64,000 bases of DNA from the IMG/VR virus record IMGVR_UViG_3300048996_000065, positions 1 through 64,000 of that record; one strand, given 5' to 3'. The notes under the pieces were generated by a model. That model did no database searches. It was not told the origin of the DNA and saw nothing but the letters and a program-made list of their open reading frames with translations. Position numbers and translations under genes: made by a program. Shown here piece by piece: positions 30,000 through 38,605 of this stretch; within the stretch, counting starts at the first letter, position 1, and every line of letters starts with the position of its first letter. This DNA comes from a virus.

Positions 30000-30734
30000 T
30001 TGAAAAAAGCGAAGAAACCGGTGAAACGTAGCGCGCCCCTAAAAGCTACGAAGCCCGCGACGGTTAAAGTCAACCGCGCGGAAATCAAAAAGCAGAACGA
30101 CCGAACCCACGAAGCGATTGCGCGAGCTGCTAAAGCGACCGCACCCCCTGAACCCCCGAAGCCAGAGATCACCGTTCGTACGATCTACTACGACGATCAA
30201 CACCTACCGGCCCTATGCATTCGCCCGATTGACGGGCTGTATACCCAAGCCATTATAGGAGACCGCGTTAACGGCATCCGAGTCGTTAAGGTTTCCGTCC
30301 GCAATCACGACCGCTCAGAGCTTACGATGCACGGGGCGGGAACGTTTCGCGAGCCGTACCCGGTCGCACTATTCGCGAAGCATATGCATACGCTTGCGCA
30401 TAACGGCGTTACGATCGAGCCCGAGGCGCGAGCGTTGCTCGCCCCGCTCGTTCCGTCCGCGCTCCCCGCAATCGCTCCCCCGCCCGCTAATACGCTTCTG
30501 ACCGAGCCCGAACGCATGCAACGCGATACCGAAGCCGCGCGCAGCATTACGACGGCGATGCGCAAAGCCGCAACGGGACCGAGCCGTACGGGCGGGAAGG
30601 AGCTTATACGAACGCTCGCCGAGGAATACGGGCTCCCGCCCGAAAAGGTCCGAGCGAAGCTCCGAGGAGCCGGGCTTAAAGCCCCCTACACTTCTGAGAC
30701 CGAATGTCGCAAGGCAATGGGAGGAAAGAAATGA
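30000..30734 (+). CDS. Basic-tailed protein with HTH-like C-terminus
   Basis: The 244-residue protein starts with TTG at 30000 behind a strong GGAGG. The N-terminus is Lys/Ala/Pro-rich. Residues 55-120 are beta-rich (VRTIYYDDQHLPALCIRPID). The C-terminal 45 residues (LIRTLAEEYGLPPEKVRAKL then RGAGLKAPYT) repeat the pattern seen in the H1-like proteins at 28,293 and 48,644. I infer a DNA-binding early protein with an added central domain. No named family. Confidence 0.5.
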   Translation: MKKAKKPVKRSAPLKATKPATVKVNRAEIKKQNDRTHEAIARAAKATAPPEPPKPEITVRTIYYDDQHLPALCIRPIDGLYTQAIIGDRVNGIRVVKVSVRNHDRSELTMHGAGTFREPYPVALFAKHMHTLAHNGVTIEPEARALLAPLVPSALPAIAPPPANTLLTEPERMQRDTEAARSITTAMRKAATGPSRTGGKELIRTLAEEYGLPPEKVRAKLRGAGLKAPYTSETECRKAMGGKK

Positions 30735-30859
30735 TCTGGGAGATTGTTCAATATGGTTTAGCGCAAGCCCTAACTGCCACTCAAGCTTTCACCGTGGGGG
30801 TGTGCGTGGGTTTGGTGTTCGGCTTGGTAGAATGGAAACGATTAGGAGATGACTTTTGA
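30731..30859 (+). CDS. Small membrane peptide
   Basis: The 42-residue peptide (MIWEIVQYGLAQALTATQAF) contains one hydrophobic segment (FTVGVCVGLVFGLVEW) and a charged tail. ATGA and TTGA overlaps connect it to both neighbours. One TM helix; function unknown. Confidence 0.45.
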   Translation: MIWEIVQYGLAQALTATQAFTVGVCVGLVFGLVEWKRLGDDF

Positions 30860-31041
30860 AAGCTCCACCGCCACTCGACCGAAGGCCTTGTCCAGGGACG
30901 GGCAAGCCAGCGATGAAATCGGAGGAATGGGGCGGTCCTCCGATGTGTCCGCATTGCACTCGTTACGTTAGTGTTGAAATAGGAAAGCCTACCCCCGCTC
31001 ATCAAACCGTTTACGACAATCAACATCCGAGCGTGTCATGA
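30856..31041 (+). CDS. Small Pro/Cys protein, unknown
   Basis: The 61-residue protein starts at a TTG (30856) seven bases after GGAG. It contains CPGTGKP and CPHC, which could be half of a zinc knuckle. No family. Confidence 0.4.
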   Translation: MKAPPPLDRRPCPGTGKPAMKSEEWGGPPMCPHCTRYVSVEIGKPTPAHQTVYDNQHPSVS

Positions 31042-31529
31042 AAACTACACCACACACCATATTCATTTACTCTTGGGGAAATTTTCTTCGCATCGTTCGC
31101 GGAGAACACACCGTACCGGAAGCGCAGACGAAGCCGCGCGTATACCCGGACCTTGAAAGCGCGATTCAGGGTGAACGCAAACGTCCTAAGATCGTCGCAC
31201 GTCTTAACTTGTTTCCATCCGACAAGCACCTGAACAAACGGTTGAAAGCTATCAAAGCTCCCGTGAAGGTGGCGCAGCATCGAACCTTGGCCGATGCGAT
31301 CCGTAGCAGCCTATTCCTGTATGCCCAGGCGGGCTACGATTCCGAGCACAAGGAAATCGCTTACATCTACCATCGCAGCCCAGCTAACCATACCGGATTG
31401 GTGATGGCAAAGAGCGGACCGATCAAAGCCGCTCGACAGCTTTTGAAAAAGTATAAGAAGCCGCCGATGCGTGATTTCAATTACCGTGATCCTACCAAAC
31501 GCAAATTCACCCTGGGAGAAGTAGCATGA
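31038..31529 (+). CDS. Early protein of unknown function
   Basis: The 163-residue protein has an alpha/beta appearance (HTIFIYSWGNFLRIVRGEHT; RPKIVARLNLFPSD) and a basic C-terminus (AARQLLKKYKKPPMRDFNYR). It is followed by an ATGA overlap. No family recognised. Confidence 0.45.
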   Translation: MKTTPHTIFIYSWGNFLRIVRGEHTVPEAQTKPRVYPDLESAIQGERKRPKIVARLNLFPSDKHLNKRLKAIKAPVKVAQHRTLADAIRSSLFLYAQAGYDSEHKEIAYIYHRSPANHTGLVMAKSGPIKAARQLLKKYKKPPMRDFNYRDPTKRKFTLGEVA

Positions 31530-32305
31530 AGAATGTAATTCGAGAGACCAGCGAAACCGAGGCCCATTTCAAGAAGGGCGATCGTGTGAAAGTACGAAAT
31601 TTAGTCCATCCTTACGAGGTCGTATTCATCACCCACAATCTGGGAAAGAAATTGGCACATCGCTACTACCTGAAATGTACCGTGGACGGAGTGCTCCAGG
31701 ATTTAGCGGAGGCGTACGCGGCCGATATGGAGCTTGCTCCGGTCGTATCCGAGCCCGCACAGGAGCTTACGTTGGTGCTCGAACCGGATGCCCCGAACGA
31801 AGCTCCTAGCGCTCCTAGCGACGGCGTAGCTATGCACCACGCGCATGTTCCCGGACGCTTGGACCCGGACGAGCGCATGCCCGCAGGGAGCTTCGGGGGT
31901 GATACCGACGAATACTCGGCCGCTGGCCGCTCCGAACCCGACTTGATTTTCGGCGATATGGTAGAAGTCTTAAAGCCGAAGGAACGTCGGTACTTTCCTC
32001 AACGCACGTCGATGAATCCGCAGAGCGTTGTGTATCGATCCTACTTTAAGGGAATGGAGAACGTGAAAGCTCCCGAAGACGATGAAATGGTCCCCAGGGA
32101 GGTAGTGGTAACGAAAGAAACCAATGGATACGCGGTGTGGATAGAAATCGCTGGATTCGAATGTTACGAGGTAGTTTTAGAAGAATTCTACCCGGCCGCA
32201 CTCAAGTCCAGAGAAGGTGCGATCGAACATGGGGTTCTGCTAGCATTGCGAAAGATTTCCCCGCAGAATGAAGACATTGCTATTGAGTTGTCCCGATATA
32301 TCTAA
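31526..32305 (+). CDS. Acidic early protein of unknown function
   Basis: The 259-residue protein begins with a KOW/Tudor-like beta segment (AHFKKGDRVKVRNLVHPYEV), continues through a Pro/Ala-rich acidic linker (about 75-115), and ends with a folded beta-alpha region (VVVTKETNGYAVWIEIAGFE). The N-terminal pattern suggests an RNA/DNA-associated SH3-like fold. No specific role. Confidence 0.45.
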   Translation: MKNVIRETSETEAHFKKGDRVKVRNLVHPYEVVFITHNLGKKLAHRYYLKCTVDGVLQDLAEAYAADMELAPVVSEPAQELTLVLEPDAPNEAPSAPSDGVAMHHAHVPGRLDPDERMPAGSFGGDTDEYSAAGRSEPDLIFGDMVEVLKPKERRYFPQRTSMNPQSVVYRSYFKGMENVKAPEDDEMVPREVVVTKETNGYAVWIEIAGFECYEVVLEEFYPAALKSREGAIEHGVLLALRKISPQNEDIAIELSRYI

Positions 32306-32330
32306 AGCCGACTTAACCTAGGAGACCTTC

Positions 32331-32660
32331 ATGGAAAAGAAACCAGATTACACCCGTCTGCGCGATACGTTGATTGATGCAAACGGAGCGCGTGAAAAGT
32401 TCCCGTCAATCGGCGCAGCCAAACGTCGATCGCGGTTCTTACAACAACAAGGAAAGATTGTTGTCGTCGATCGCAGCGAAGACCCCGTGGCCAAACCGCT
32501 GAACTTCGGCCGCAAGCATCGCTCCGTGTCGTTCGCCGAGGAACGCCGCATTCAGCGCTACAACGAACGAGAAGAACGCATGCGTCAGCGACAAGCGGAT
32601 GATCCGTTGAACAGCCGCAAGGTTGCGATTCTGAGTCGTCGCATGAAGGTGGCCCCATGA
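32331..32660 (+). CDS. Small basic early protein, unknown
   Basis: The 109-residue protein is highly basic and helical (AAKRRSRFLQQQGKIVVVDR, RRIQRYNEREERMRQRQADD). A nucleic-acid-binding role is plausible. ATGA overlap with the next gene. Confidence 0.4.
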   Translation: MEKKPDYTRLRDTLIDANGAREKFPSIGAAKRRSRFLQQQGKIVVVDRSEDPVAKPLNFGRKHRSVSFAEERRIQRYNEREERMRQRQADDPLNSRKVAILSRRMKVAP

Positions 32661-32845
32661 AATATCTCATCGTGATTCTATCGTGTTTGAACATCGACCC
32701 GTCGAAGTGCACGGACGAGTATGTTCAGCACGTAGAGCAAACCCTGACCGAGTGTCAGGAGCTGATCAGCACCGTCAATTGGAATGTTACGAAGCATCCC
32801 CAGGGAACGCATGTACGGCCGATCTGCCGCAAGGTAACCCCGTGA
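32657..32845 (+). CDS. Small protein with signal-like N-terminus
   Basis: The 62-residue protein starts MKYLIVILSCLNIDPSKCTD, a short hydrophobic stretch followed by cysteines. Later cysteines (TECQELIS, ICRKV) could form disulfides if exported. No family. Confidence 0.4.
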   Translation: MKYLIVILSCLNIDPSKCTDEYVQHVEQTLTECQELISTVNWNVTKHPQGTHVRPICRKVTP

Positions 32846-32943
32846 GATTCGAATATAAGTGCAAGCATTGCCATAAAATCTATCGGGTCAATTACAACCG
32901 TTGCCCATGGTGCGGTGGACCCCTAGAGGAGAATGTATCATGA
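32842..32943 (+). CDS. 33-residue zinc-ribbon peptide
   Basis: The GTG at 32842 overlaps the previous stop (GTGA). The peptide contains CKHCHKIY and CPWCGGPL, a complete two-knuckle ribbon within 33 residues. The next gene starts in its last codons (ATGA). Probably a structural or nucleic-acid-binding mini-protein. Confidence 0.5.
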   Translation: MRFEYKCKHCHKIYRVNYNRCPWCGGPLEENVS

Positions 32944-33584
32944 TCGGTCGTCGATTCTATGATCTGCTGGAAATCAGCGAGGATGCCACGCAGAAGGATA
33001 TCAAGGACGCATATCGTCGGCTGTCTTCCCGGTACCACCCTGATAAGCAACACGGTAAGTCGCAGGATGAGGCGGAAGAAAATGCCAAGCGCTTCGTGGA
33101 TGTGAAAACCGCTTACGAGTGTTTGAATGATCCCGAGAAGCGGGTCATCTACGACGAGAGTGGCGATGACTCGTCCGGCCCTAAAGCCGATCCCGTAGAA
33201 GACTTGTTCATGACCATGTTGAACGAGCTGATCGAAGATTCGGATAGCATCGCGGAGCTACTAGCTAAATGCCGGCATGCTACCGAAGCCTTGATCAGCG
33301 ACGTGGATGTTCGTAAAGCCGAACAGAACAAACTTATTTGGCGGCTCGAGCGGATCATGAAGAAAGTCAAATACAAAGGTAAAGGAGCTAACCTAATCGA
33401 AGGGGTGTACGCGGATAAGATAAAGAATGCAAAAGCCGGGTTGGAGGACTTGGTAGACGCTGGCAATGCCGCTAACGGCCTCTTAACCTTGCTGAAGGAT
33501 TATGAGCCGTTGGATCGATACGACGGGAAGCGGGATTCCATAATCGATCCCGCCCAGCTTCTTCGTGACTTTACTAGGATTTAA
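32940..33584 (+). CDS. J-domain (DnaJ-like) protein
   Basis: The 214-residue protein starts at the ATG at 32940. Its N-terminal 65 residues form a J domain: YDLLEISEDATQKDIKDAYR, HPD at 33-35, then AYECLNDPEKRVIYDESGDD. The C-terminal part is helical and acidic/basic mixed, unlike DnaJ's Gly/Phe and zinc domains. It would recruit host DnaK, perhaps for replication-complex remodelling as in lambda P/DnaJ systems; that partner role is inference. Its 3' end overlaps the convergent primase gene by 11 bases. Confidence 0.8.
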   Translation: MIGRRFYDLLEISEDATQKDIKDAYRRLSSRYHPDKQHGKSQDEAEENAKRFVDVKTAYECLNDPEKRVIYDESGDDSSGPKADPVEDLFMTMLNELIEDSDSIAELLAKCRHATEALISDVDVRKAEQNKLIWRLERIMKKVKYKGKGANLIEGVYADKIKNAKAGLEDLVDAGNAANGLLTLLKDYEPLDRYDGKRDSIIDPAQLLRDFTRI

Positions 33585-35721
33585 CCCAGAAGACTTCGGT
33601 GTCTTTTGATTCACCGCATGCGACGATGTCAGCTACTGTGAGCTGAGCTATAACGTCCTCCAAATCCCTCGCGGTCAGATGCCGGCACAGACGAGTAAGG
33701 ACACTTCGCGGCATCATCCCCGTAGTCATCAGTTCGATGGCTTTCTTATCATTCTTCGCACGACTGACGAATTCTCGACAGTGCCGGATATAGCGCTCCA
33801 CCGTTTTGGAGCGTTGCTCGACGATCGTACGCGATGAACTCTCCTCGACCCGTACGCGCCAGCGCTCTGTGCTCCAGCGGATGAATTTAAGCGACCACTC
33901 GGCGATCGATTCCGTAATGCGGGGCTGCTTAGGATTCACCCCCACCGCCACGATGCCCGCAAGGATGATAGCATTCTGGTTAGCTCGACCCCAAACACCC
34001 GCACTATCATTTTGAAATGCATTGGTGCGAGACTCGTAGTCGAAATCTCGGAACATGTTATAGACGTCGGTCGTATCGAATCGTATACGTCGGAACGGTC
34101 CGTCCCCGTTAGTAGGGGTAGACATCCCCTTTATGACTTTATAGAAATCGTCGAACTTGGAAGGGAAAACGGTTTGGCGATTTAAGTTGGCTTGTGGTAC
34201 GCGGTCGCCAGAGTCGAATAGAACGAACCGATTAACGAACCCCTGAGCGATATCCGAATCCGTCAGGGCTTCGAGCATCTGAGCGGGTTGGGACGCCGCC
34301 ATGCATAGGAAGAAGGGGTTTTCGATTGCGCTAATAGCGTTCTTGCGAGCCGGAATCCCTGGCGAGCTGCCGTTAGCCCGTCCGTATAGCGAAAGCAGCC
34401 AGGTAAGAATCGAGAAGTCCTGCCCGCCTTGCGAGCGGTTAGCGGAACGCATCTTACGAGCGGCCTCATCCCAGAGCCAACAGGCTACGTTGGGAGCTGA
34501 CGATAATCGATCGAGCATCGCGTGGTAGGATTGAAACCCCTGGAAAGCGTAATCACCCAGGCCAAGCTTGCGAGCGAATTGATAAACCGATTCGAGCGCG
34601 GATTCTTTACCGCCGGCTGTTGGCGCCAATAGCATGAAGTAGGGTTGCAGTGGTGTATCCCATCCCTCTACAACATATCGATTCATGGTCATCAGGGATG
34701 CGGACATCAATCCAACGGACAAATCGAAGGTGGGTTGTGTTAGAAATGATCGTCGCGCGGACCATGCAGCAATCTCGCCTACGATGCCAGGAACTTTACA
34801 CAGGGATTCGATATCTTCCTGTTCTTTTAATCGGATCTTGGGCTTGAATCCTTTCTGTACCACCTCGTAGTTCTTACTAAGGCTTAACCAGGATTTGATG
34901 AGCCGCATATCCTCACCATGCATCCATTGCGATAACGTGCGCCAGCCGGCAATGCGATTTCCCTCGCGAAAATGCGTGATCGTATTCTCAATGGTGCGCT
35001 CGCGTTGCGGCCGATCGTTTTCCTTGTTATATACCGCGTCCAGAATCGCACGTCCGAACGAACGCACCTTATCTTCTTCCCAACCCTCCCAGAGCAGTGC
35101 GCCCGCAATCGCATGAATGTAGTCGTGACGACCGCCCTTCTCAGGGTAATAGCGTGCGAAGAGTGCAGCGGCTGATACTTGATTTACCAGCAGTTCGAGA
35201 TTTTTCTTCGTGATCGTCCGGATTTCGATATCGTGATTGATCTCGTACCGTTCCTTATCTGGGTGCATCGATGGCGGCAATACGGATTGGGCACCAGAGG
35301 CACGAACTTCCGAAATGACGGAACGTTTCGCAGAATCCCCCGCACCGCTGTCATAACGTTTATATCCTGCAGCTCCCTCCACCCGATACAAGTAGTGCGT
35401 GCTGGGGCGACTTCTTCGACCGTACACAAAGGTTTCGGGAAGGATACGGGGGGCAGCTCTGGAAGCCTCGTCCCAATCAAGATCAACGTCGATGATCCCG
35501 TTAGACGGAGAACCCCATAATCCACCAACATTATCACCTCGTTGAAAGAATCGTGGGATTGTGTCATGGGTCACCTTTAATTTGTTCCAGCCCTTGCCAT
35601 CCTTCGGCTTCTTCGATCGAGGGGCTATAGGAACAGGCATGATGCCGCGTTCGAGCCAAGACCGGGCGATTGAAACACTGTCAATTTTACGCGAAGGGAT
35701 TTTTCCCTTAAGCTTAGGCAT
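33574..35721 (-). CDS. Primase-polymerase/helicase-like replication protein
   Basis: The 715-residue protein joins an archaeo-eukaryotic-primase-type domain to a C-terminal ATPase. The primase part has GIIDVDLDW with Asp78-x-Asp80, STHYLYRV (His109), and EVRASGAQSVLPPSMHP (138-154), the three prim-pol signature regions. The ATPase part has a Walker A variant APTAGGKES (366-374) and WDEA (417-420), like DUF3987-type helicase partners. It would prime and unwind during phage replication. It is oddly on the opposite strand from the other replication genes, sharing only the HTH gene as neighbour. Confidence 0.75.
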   Translation of the reverse strand: MPKLKGKIPSRKIDSVSIARSWLERGIMPVPIAPRSKKPKDGKGWNKLKVTHDTIPRFFQRGDNVGGLWGSPSNGIIDVDLDWDEASRAAPRILPETFVYGRRSRPSTHYLYRVEGAAGYKRYDSGAGDSAKRSVISEVRASGAQSVLPPSMHPDKERYEINHDIEIRTITKKNLELLVNQVSAAALFARYYPEKGGRHDYIHAIAGALLWEGWEEDKVRSFGRAILDAVYNKENDRPQRERTIENTITHFREGNRIAGWRTLSQWMHGEDMRLIKSWLSLSKNYEVVQKGFKPKIRLKEQEDIESLCKVPGIVGEIAAWSARRSFLTQPTFDLSVGLMSASLMTMNRYVVEGWDTPLQPYFMLLAPTAGGKESALESVYQFARKLGLGDYAFQGFQSYHAMLDRLSSAPNVACWLWDEAARKMRSANRSQGGQDFSILTWLLSLYGRANGSSPGIPARKNAISAIENPFFLCMAASQPAQMLEALTDSDIAQGFVNRFVLFDSGDRVPQANLNRQTVFPSKFDDFYKVIKGMSTPTNGDGPFRRIRFDTTDVYNMFRDFDYESRTNAFQNDSAGVWGRANQNAIILAGIVAVGVNPKQPRITESIAEWSLKFIRWSTERWRVRVEESSSRTIVEQRSKTVERYIRHCREFVSRAKNDKKAIELMTTGMMPRSVLTRLCRHLTARDLEDVIAQLTVADIVACGESKDTEVFWVKS

Positions 35722-35775
35722 GTCCGATTTACTCCAGTGGGTTGGACTATTAGGCGGGTTAAGACTTAGGGTGTC

Positions 35776-36024
35776 TTAGCTCGCCTTTTTCTTTCGTCCA
35801 CGTTTCACTGCGTTGATTTTGAGAGCGCGTTTCACACGCGAATAAGAATTAGCTTCGATTAGGACCGCGTACCCGTGACGGGAAACGGGAATCTCTAACG
35901 CTTTCAAGTAGCGGCTCAATCGCTGAATCGAAACCCCCAGGCTACGCGAGGCCGTGCTTAGATTCATAGGAAAGCGTGCGCGCGTGCGTTCGTTATATGC
36001 GGCATCCGCCGATATAGTGCTCAT
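35776..36024 (-). CDS. Small HTH DNA-binding protein
   Basis: The 82-residue protein carries an HTH (about 20-55: STASRSLGVSIQRLSRYLKA) and a basic C-terminus (NAVKRGRKKKAS). It is the promoter-proximal gene of the minus-strand island and is divergent from the nucleotide kinase. An autoregulator or excisionase-like switch protein for the divergent promoter is plausible. Confidence 0.6.
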   Translation of the reverse strand: MSTISADAAYNERTRARFPMNLSTASRSLGVSIQRLSRYLKALEIPVSRHGYAVLIEANSYSRVKRALKINAVKRGRKKKAS

Positions 36025-36134
36025 CGTTGAATTTACCTGTACGTTGTAAAGCCCGCTGGGCTATTATGTTGAGCGATCACGATAGCCCGAAAATCCCTAA
36101 ATTAAAAATAGTCTTTTCATCTGGAGCACACTGC
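36025..36134. promoter_or_regulatory. Divergent 110-base promoter region
   Basis: Between the HTH and kinase starts, both directions need promoters. The sequence has AGCCCGCTGGGCT, a short palindrome near the HTH side, AT-rich words (TATTATG, AAATTAAAAATAG) and the kinase Shine-Dalgarno. No clear -35/-10 pair can be fixed by eye. Confidence 0.35.
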
Positions 36135-36650
36135 ATGAGCATAGTATGCGTGGAAGGTTGTGATGGTAGCGGCAAAACAACTCTCATCGAAAAAGCGCGC
36201 GGGTCTCAGAAGGATCGTTACTTCCTTACTGTTCGAGCGTCACGTTATCCCCCCGACGTGTCCACGGCCGTTCGTTATCTGAACTTTGTTACGAGAACAC
36301 ACAGTCGACTTGATGTGGTTCTCGATCGAATTCATTTCATCTCCGATCGCATCTACGGACCCGTTCTCCGTAATGCCGACATCTTCAAAGACTTTTCGAT
36401 CGTCTACGGTTTATCCGAAGTCGACATAGTCGTATATGCGCGACCCCCGCGTGAAGTGATTCTGGAAAACGTTCGCAAGGGAATGCAGCTGGGTGGCGTA
36501 ATCGAAAACGCAGAAGCCATCATCGATCGTTACGATGAACACATGGCCAAGTTGCGTAACGAGGGAGTAACTGTGATGGTTTACGATTACACCTCGGACG
36601 ATCCGGTGGTGTTCTGGAATCACGTCTGGCAAAAAGCCCAAGGGGAATAA
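36135..36650 (+). CDS. P-loop (deoxy)nucleotide kinase, TMK-like
   Basis: The 171-residue protein starts eight bases after GGAG and has a P-loop GCDGSGKT (8-15), a DR-like lid (VLDRIHFISDRIYGPVL) and a thymidylate-kinase-like core. It would phosphorylate a deoxynucleoside monophosphate. In this neighbourhood it could supply dNDPs for normal or modified pyrimidines. Exact substrate unknown. Confidence 0.7.
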   Translation: MSIVCVEGCDGSGKTTLIEKARGSQKDRYFLTVRASRYPPDVSTAVRYLNFVTRTHSRLDVVLDRIHFISDRIYGPVLRNADIFKDFSIVYGLSEVDIVVYARPPREVILENVRKGMQLGGVIENAEAIIDRYDEHMAKLRNEGVTVMVYDYTSDDPVVFWNHVWQKAQGE

Positions 36651-36651
36651 C

Positions 36652-37242
36652 ATGAGCGAACCTTTCAAAAGAATCATGCGCCATCAGGCAATACTAATGG
36701 CCAACTTCCGGGAGATCGAATTCGGGAACGGGTTCAACTTCCCAGGATGGCCGGTCGACCCGGCAAGCATGCAGGGACAGCACGAGATCCGTCGACTCGC
36801 GTGGTGCATTCAGGAGGAGCTGTGCGAGGCCGATGAAGCATCGGACATCGAATCCCACCTGGAGTCCAGACATAAGCTCCTGACGCACAAAGAGATGATC
36901 GATGCGTTGCACTTCATTGCCGAGCTGATGCTAACGCTCGGTTACTGGCCCGAGGATCTGCCGCCGCAACCCGCCATCTTCATGACAGAGATATACACGC
37001 TTCCAGCTCATCTGTATATCACCATGACGGATTTGGGGAAAACGATCAATCTCTGCAAATCAAAACCCTGGAAGCAGTCGTTGAAAACGTTCGATGAGGA
37101 TCAGTTCAAACAAAAGCTTTCTCGCTTCATCTGTTCGTTCTTCCGCACGTGCTACGCCCTGGGCCTGAATGACGAGGTCATTGAAATGGTGTATATGGGC
37201 AAAGCTTACGAGAATCAAGAACGAATCGACGCAGGGGTATGA
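36652..37242 (+). CDS. All-alpha NTP pyrophosphatase (dUTPase/MazG-like)
   Basis: The 196-residue helical protein has the metal-binding pattern EELCEADEA (about 56-64) and EMIDALHFIAEL (about 81-92), like dimeric dUTPases and MazG-type pyrophosphatases. Its length and second helical half favour dUTPase-like dimers over single-domain MazG. It would hydrolyse dUTP or a noncanonical dNTP, fitting the surrounding nucleotide genes. Confidence 0.65.
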   Translation: MSEPFKRIMRHQAILMANFREIEFGNGFNFPGWPVDPASMQGQHEIRRLAWCIQEELCEADEASDIESHLESRHKLLTHKEMIDALHFIAELMLTLGYWPEDLPPQPAIFMTEIYTLPAHLYITMTDLGKTINLCKSKPWKQSLKTFDEDQFKQKLSRFICSFFRTCYALGLNDEVIEMVYMGKAYENQERIDAGV

Positions 37243-37243
37243 C

Positions 37244-38053
37244 ATGTCCTTCTATGCCCGAGACTTTATCGTCGATCTGATCAAACGTGAAGCCTTTCTA
37301 TATGCGGGAGTGCGCAAGATTGTTCAGGGTGTTTCGTGGACGGCTCCGAACCCGTTTCCAACCCTGAAATTCGATGAGCTTGGATATGGAAGTAATAAAT
37401 TCAAGCAACTCCAGAGAAATTACTTCGATCAGGAAGAAGTAAACCGCGTAAAATCGCAGCTAACAAAAAGGAAGCGCGCGGCGTTCACGGCCGTAGCGAT
37501 GAACATGAAAGCGGGTAAGAAAGACTCTCGGAGCATGGGACACTGCATGCAAACGTTGGTGATCAATCGTACACCGAAGGTGACTACGGTTGAGTTGCAA
37601 TATCGATCCACCGAAGCGATCCTAAAGTTCGGTGGCGATATTTGTTATCTTCCGTGGGTGTTCAACCAGCTGGAAATCGAGCCGTCAACGGTGCGATTCC
37701 ATTTCGCTAATGCTTTTATAAGCGGCGTGTATTTCCCTACGCTATTTACGACGTGGAACCCGATCAGCTACCTGGAGCTGCTATGGGCTCACGATCGTAA
37801 GCTCTTCGCCGGCGGTACGCGCTTCCTGTTGCGGAGCGCGTATAAGCGGGACCAGCATTTCCCGTATAGCCCGGAAAACCTGCAACATCGATTTTTGTGG
37901 GAACGAGTCGGACCTCCGACGATCAAGCGAATCAAAGATTACTTGGAAGAAAAACATAAGCTCTTCGGTAAGCCGCTCCCGAAGTTGCATCACAAAAAGG
38001 ACGGTTCTTATATTCCTCGCGGTAAACGAAAACACACTGGAGACGACGAATGA
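37244..38053 (+). CDS. Thymidylate-synthase-fold protein, paralogue 1
   Basis: The 269-residue protein starts six bases after AGGGG. Cys101 (GHCMQTLVI) is followed exactly 20 residues later by Arg121-Ser122 (YRSTEAILKF), the same C146-to-R166 spacing as E. coli TS. Glu124 corresponds to Asp169, and Asp132 lies where TS has Asn177. The C-terminal half has FHFANAFISGVYFP. TS and dCMP hydroxymethylase (T4 gp42) share this fold; Asp at the 177 position is the dCMP-accepting state. Its partner could be the paralogue at 40,139-40,819. Confidence 0.6.
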   Translation: MSFYARDFIVDLIKREAFLYAGVRKIVQGVSWTAPNPFPTLKFDELGYGSNKFKQLQRNYFDQEEVNRVKSQLTKRKRAAFTAVAMNMKAGKKDSRSMGHCMQTLVINRTPKVTTVELQYRSTEAILKFGGDICYLPWVFNQLEIEPSTVRFHFANAFISGVYFPTLFTTWNPISYLELLWAHDRKLFAGGTRFLLRSAYKRDQHFPYSPENLQHRFLWERVGPPTIKRIKDYLEEKHKLFGKPLPKLHHKKDGSYIPRGKRKHTGDDE

Positions 38054-38523
38054 AAGTTGCATTGTGCGGATCTACTCGGTACATGGACCAATTCAACGCT
38101 GCTAACGTAGCGCTCACGCTTGCGGGCCATGTGGTTTATTCGGTTGCTACGTCCACGAAAGGGGACTTCATACCGACGGATGACCAGAAGCTTCTACTCG
38201 ACATGGTTCACTTGCGTAAAATTCACGAAAGTGACATGATCGTGGTCGTCGGTCGTCAAGAAGACGGTTCGTTCTATATCGGCGATTCCACACGACGCGA
38301 AATGATGTACGCGGCCGTGTTTGATAAGGAAATCGTTTTCTACGAACCGAATGGCCACGCTCATGGAGCCAATTGCGAATTCGAGAAAAGAATCAAACGA
38401 GCGAAACAAACGGATGCAGAGCGTGAGTTGTTGGAAAAGGAACGCGAAGTTCGGATGTCCCAGATGATGGGCACATTCGGTTTGGAGGTTTCCCCAGACG
38501 CTGAGAATCCAATCACGAACTAA
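38050..38523 (+). CDS. Nucleoside 2-deoxyribosyltransferase/DNPH1-like hydrolase
   Basis: The 157-residue protein begins MKVALCGSTRYMDQF, with a Rossmann-like alpha/beta layout (LAGHVVYSVA; SDMIVVVG) and YIGDSTRREMMYAA containing the Glu of the NDT family. Relatives cleave deoxynucleoside or nucleotide N-glycosidic bonds, including 5-hydroxymethyl-dUMP in DNPH1. Between two TS-fold genes it may degrade or transfer an unwanted base. Family moderately supported; substrate unknown. Confidence 0.6.
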   Translation: MKVALCGSTRYMDQFNAANVALTLAGHVVYSVATSTKGDFIPTDDQKLLLDMVHLRKIHESDMIVVVGRQEDGSFYIGDSTRREMMYAAVFDKEIVFYEPNGHAHGANCEFEKRIKRAKQTDAERELLEKEREVRMSQMMGTFGLEVSPDAENPITN

Positions 38524-38537
38524 GATTGTCTGGCCCC

Positions 38538-38580
38538 CCTCCAACTCGCTAGCTAGCCTCAGGGTTTGCTCGGTTGGAGG
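38538..38580 (+). terminator. Hairpin upstream of thyX
   Basis: CCTCCAAC (38,538-38,545) pairs with GTTGGAGG (38,573-38,580) across a 27-base loop in the gap between the hydrolase-like gene and thyX. It may reduce read-through or regulate thyX translation. Confidence 0.35.
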
Positions 38581-38605
38581 ACGGGGCTGGGCTTAGGAGC
38601 TGTGT

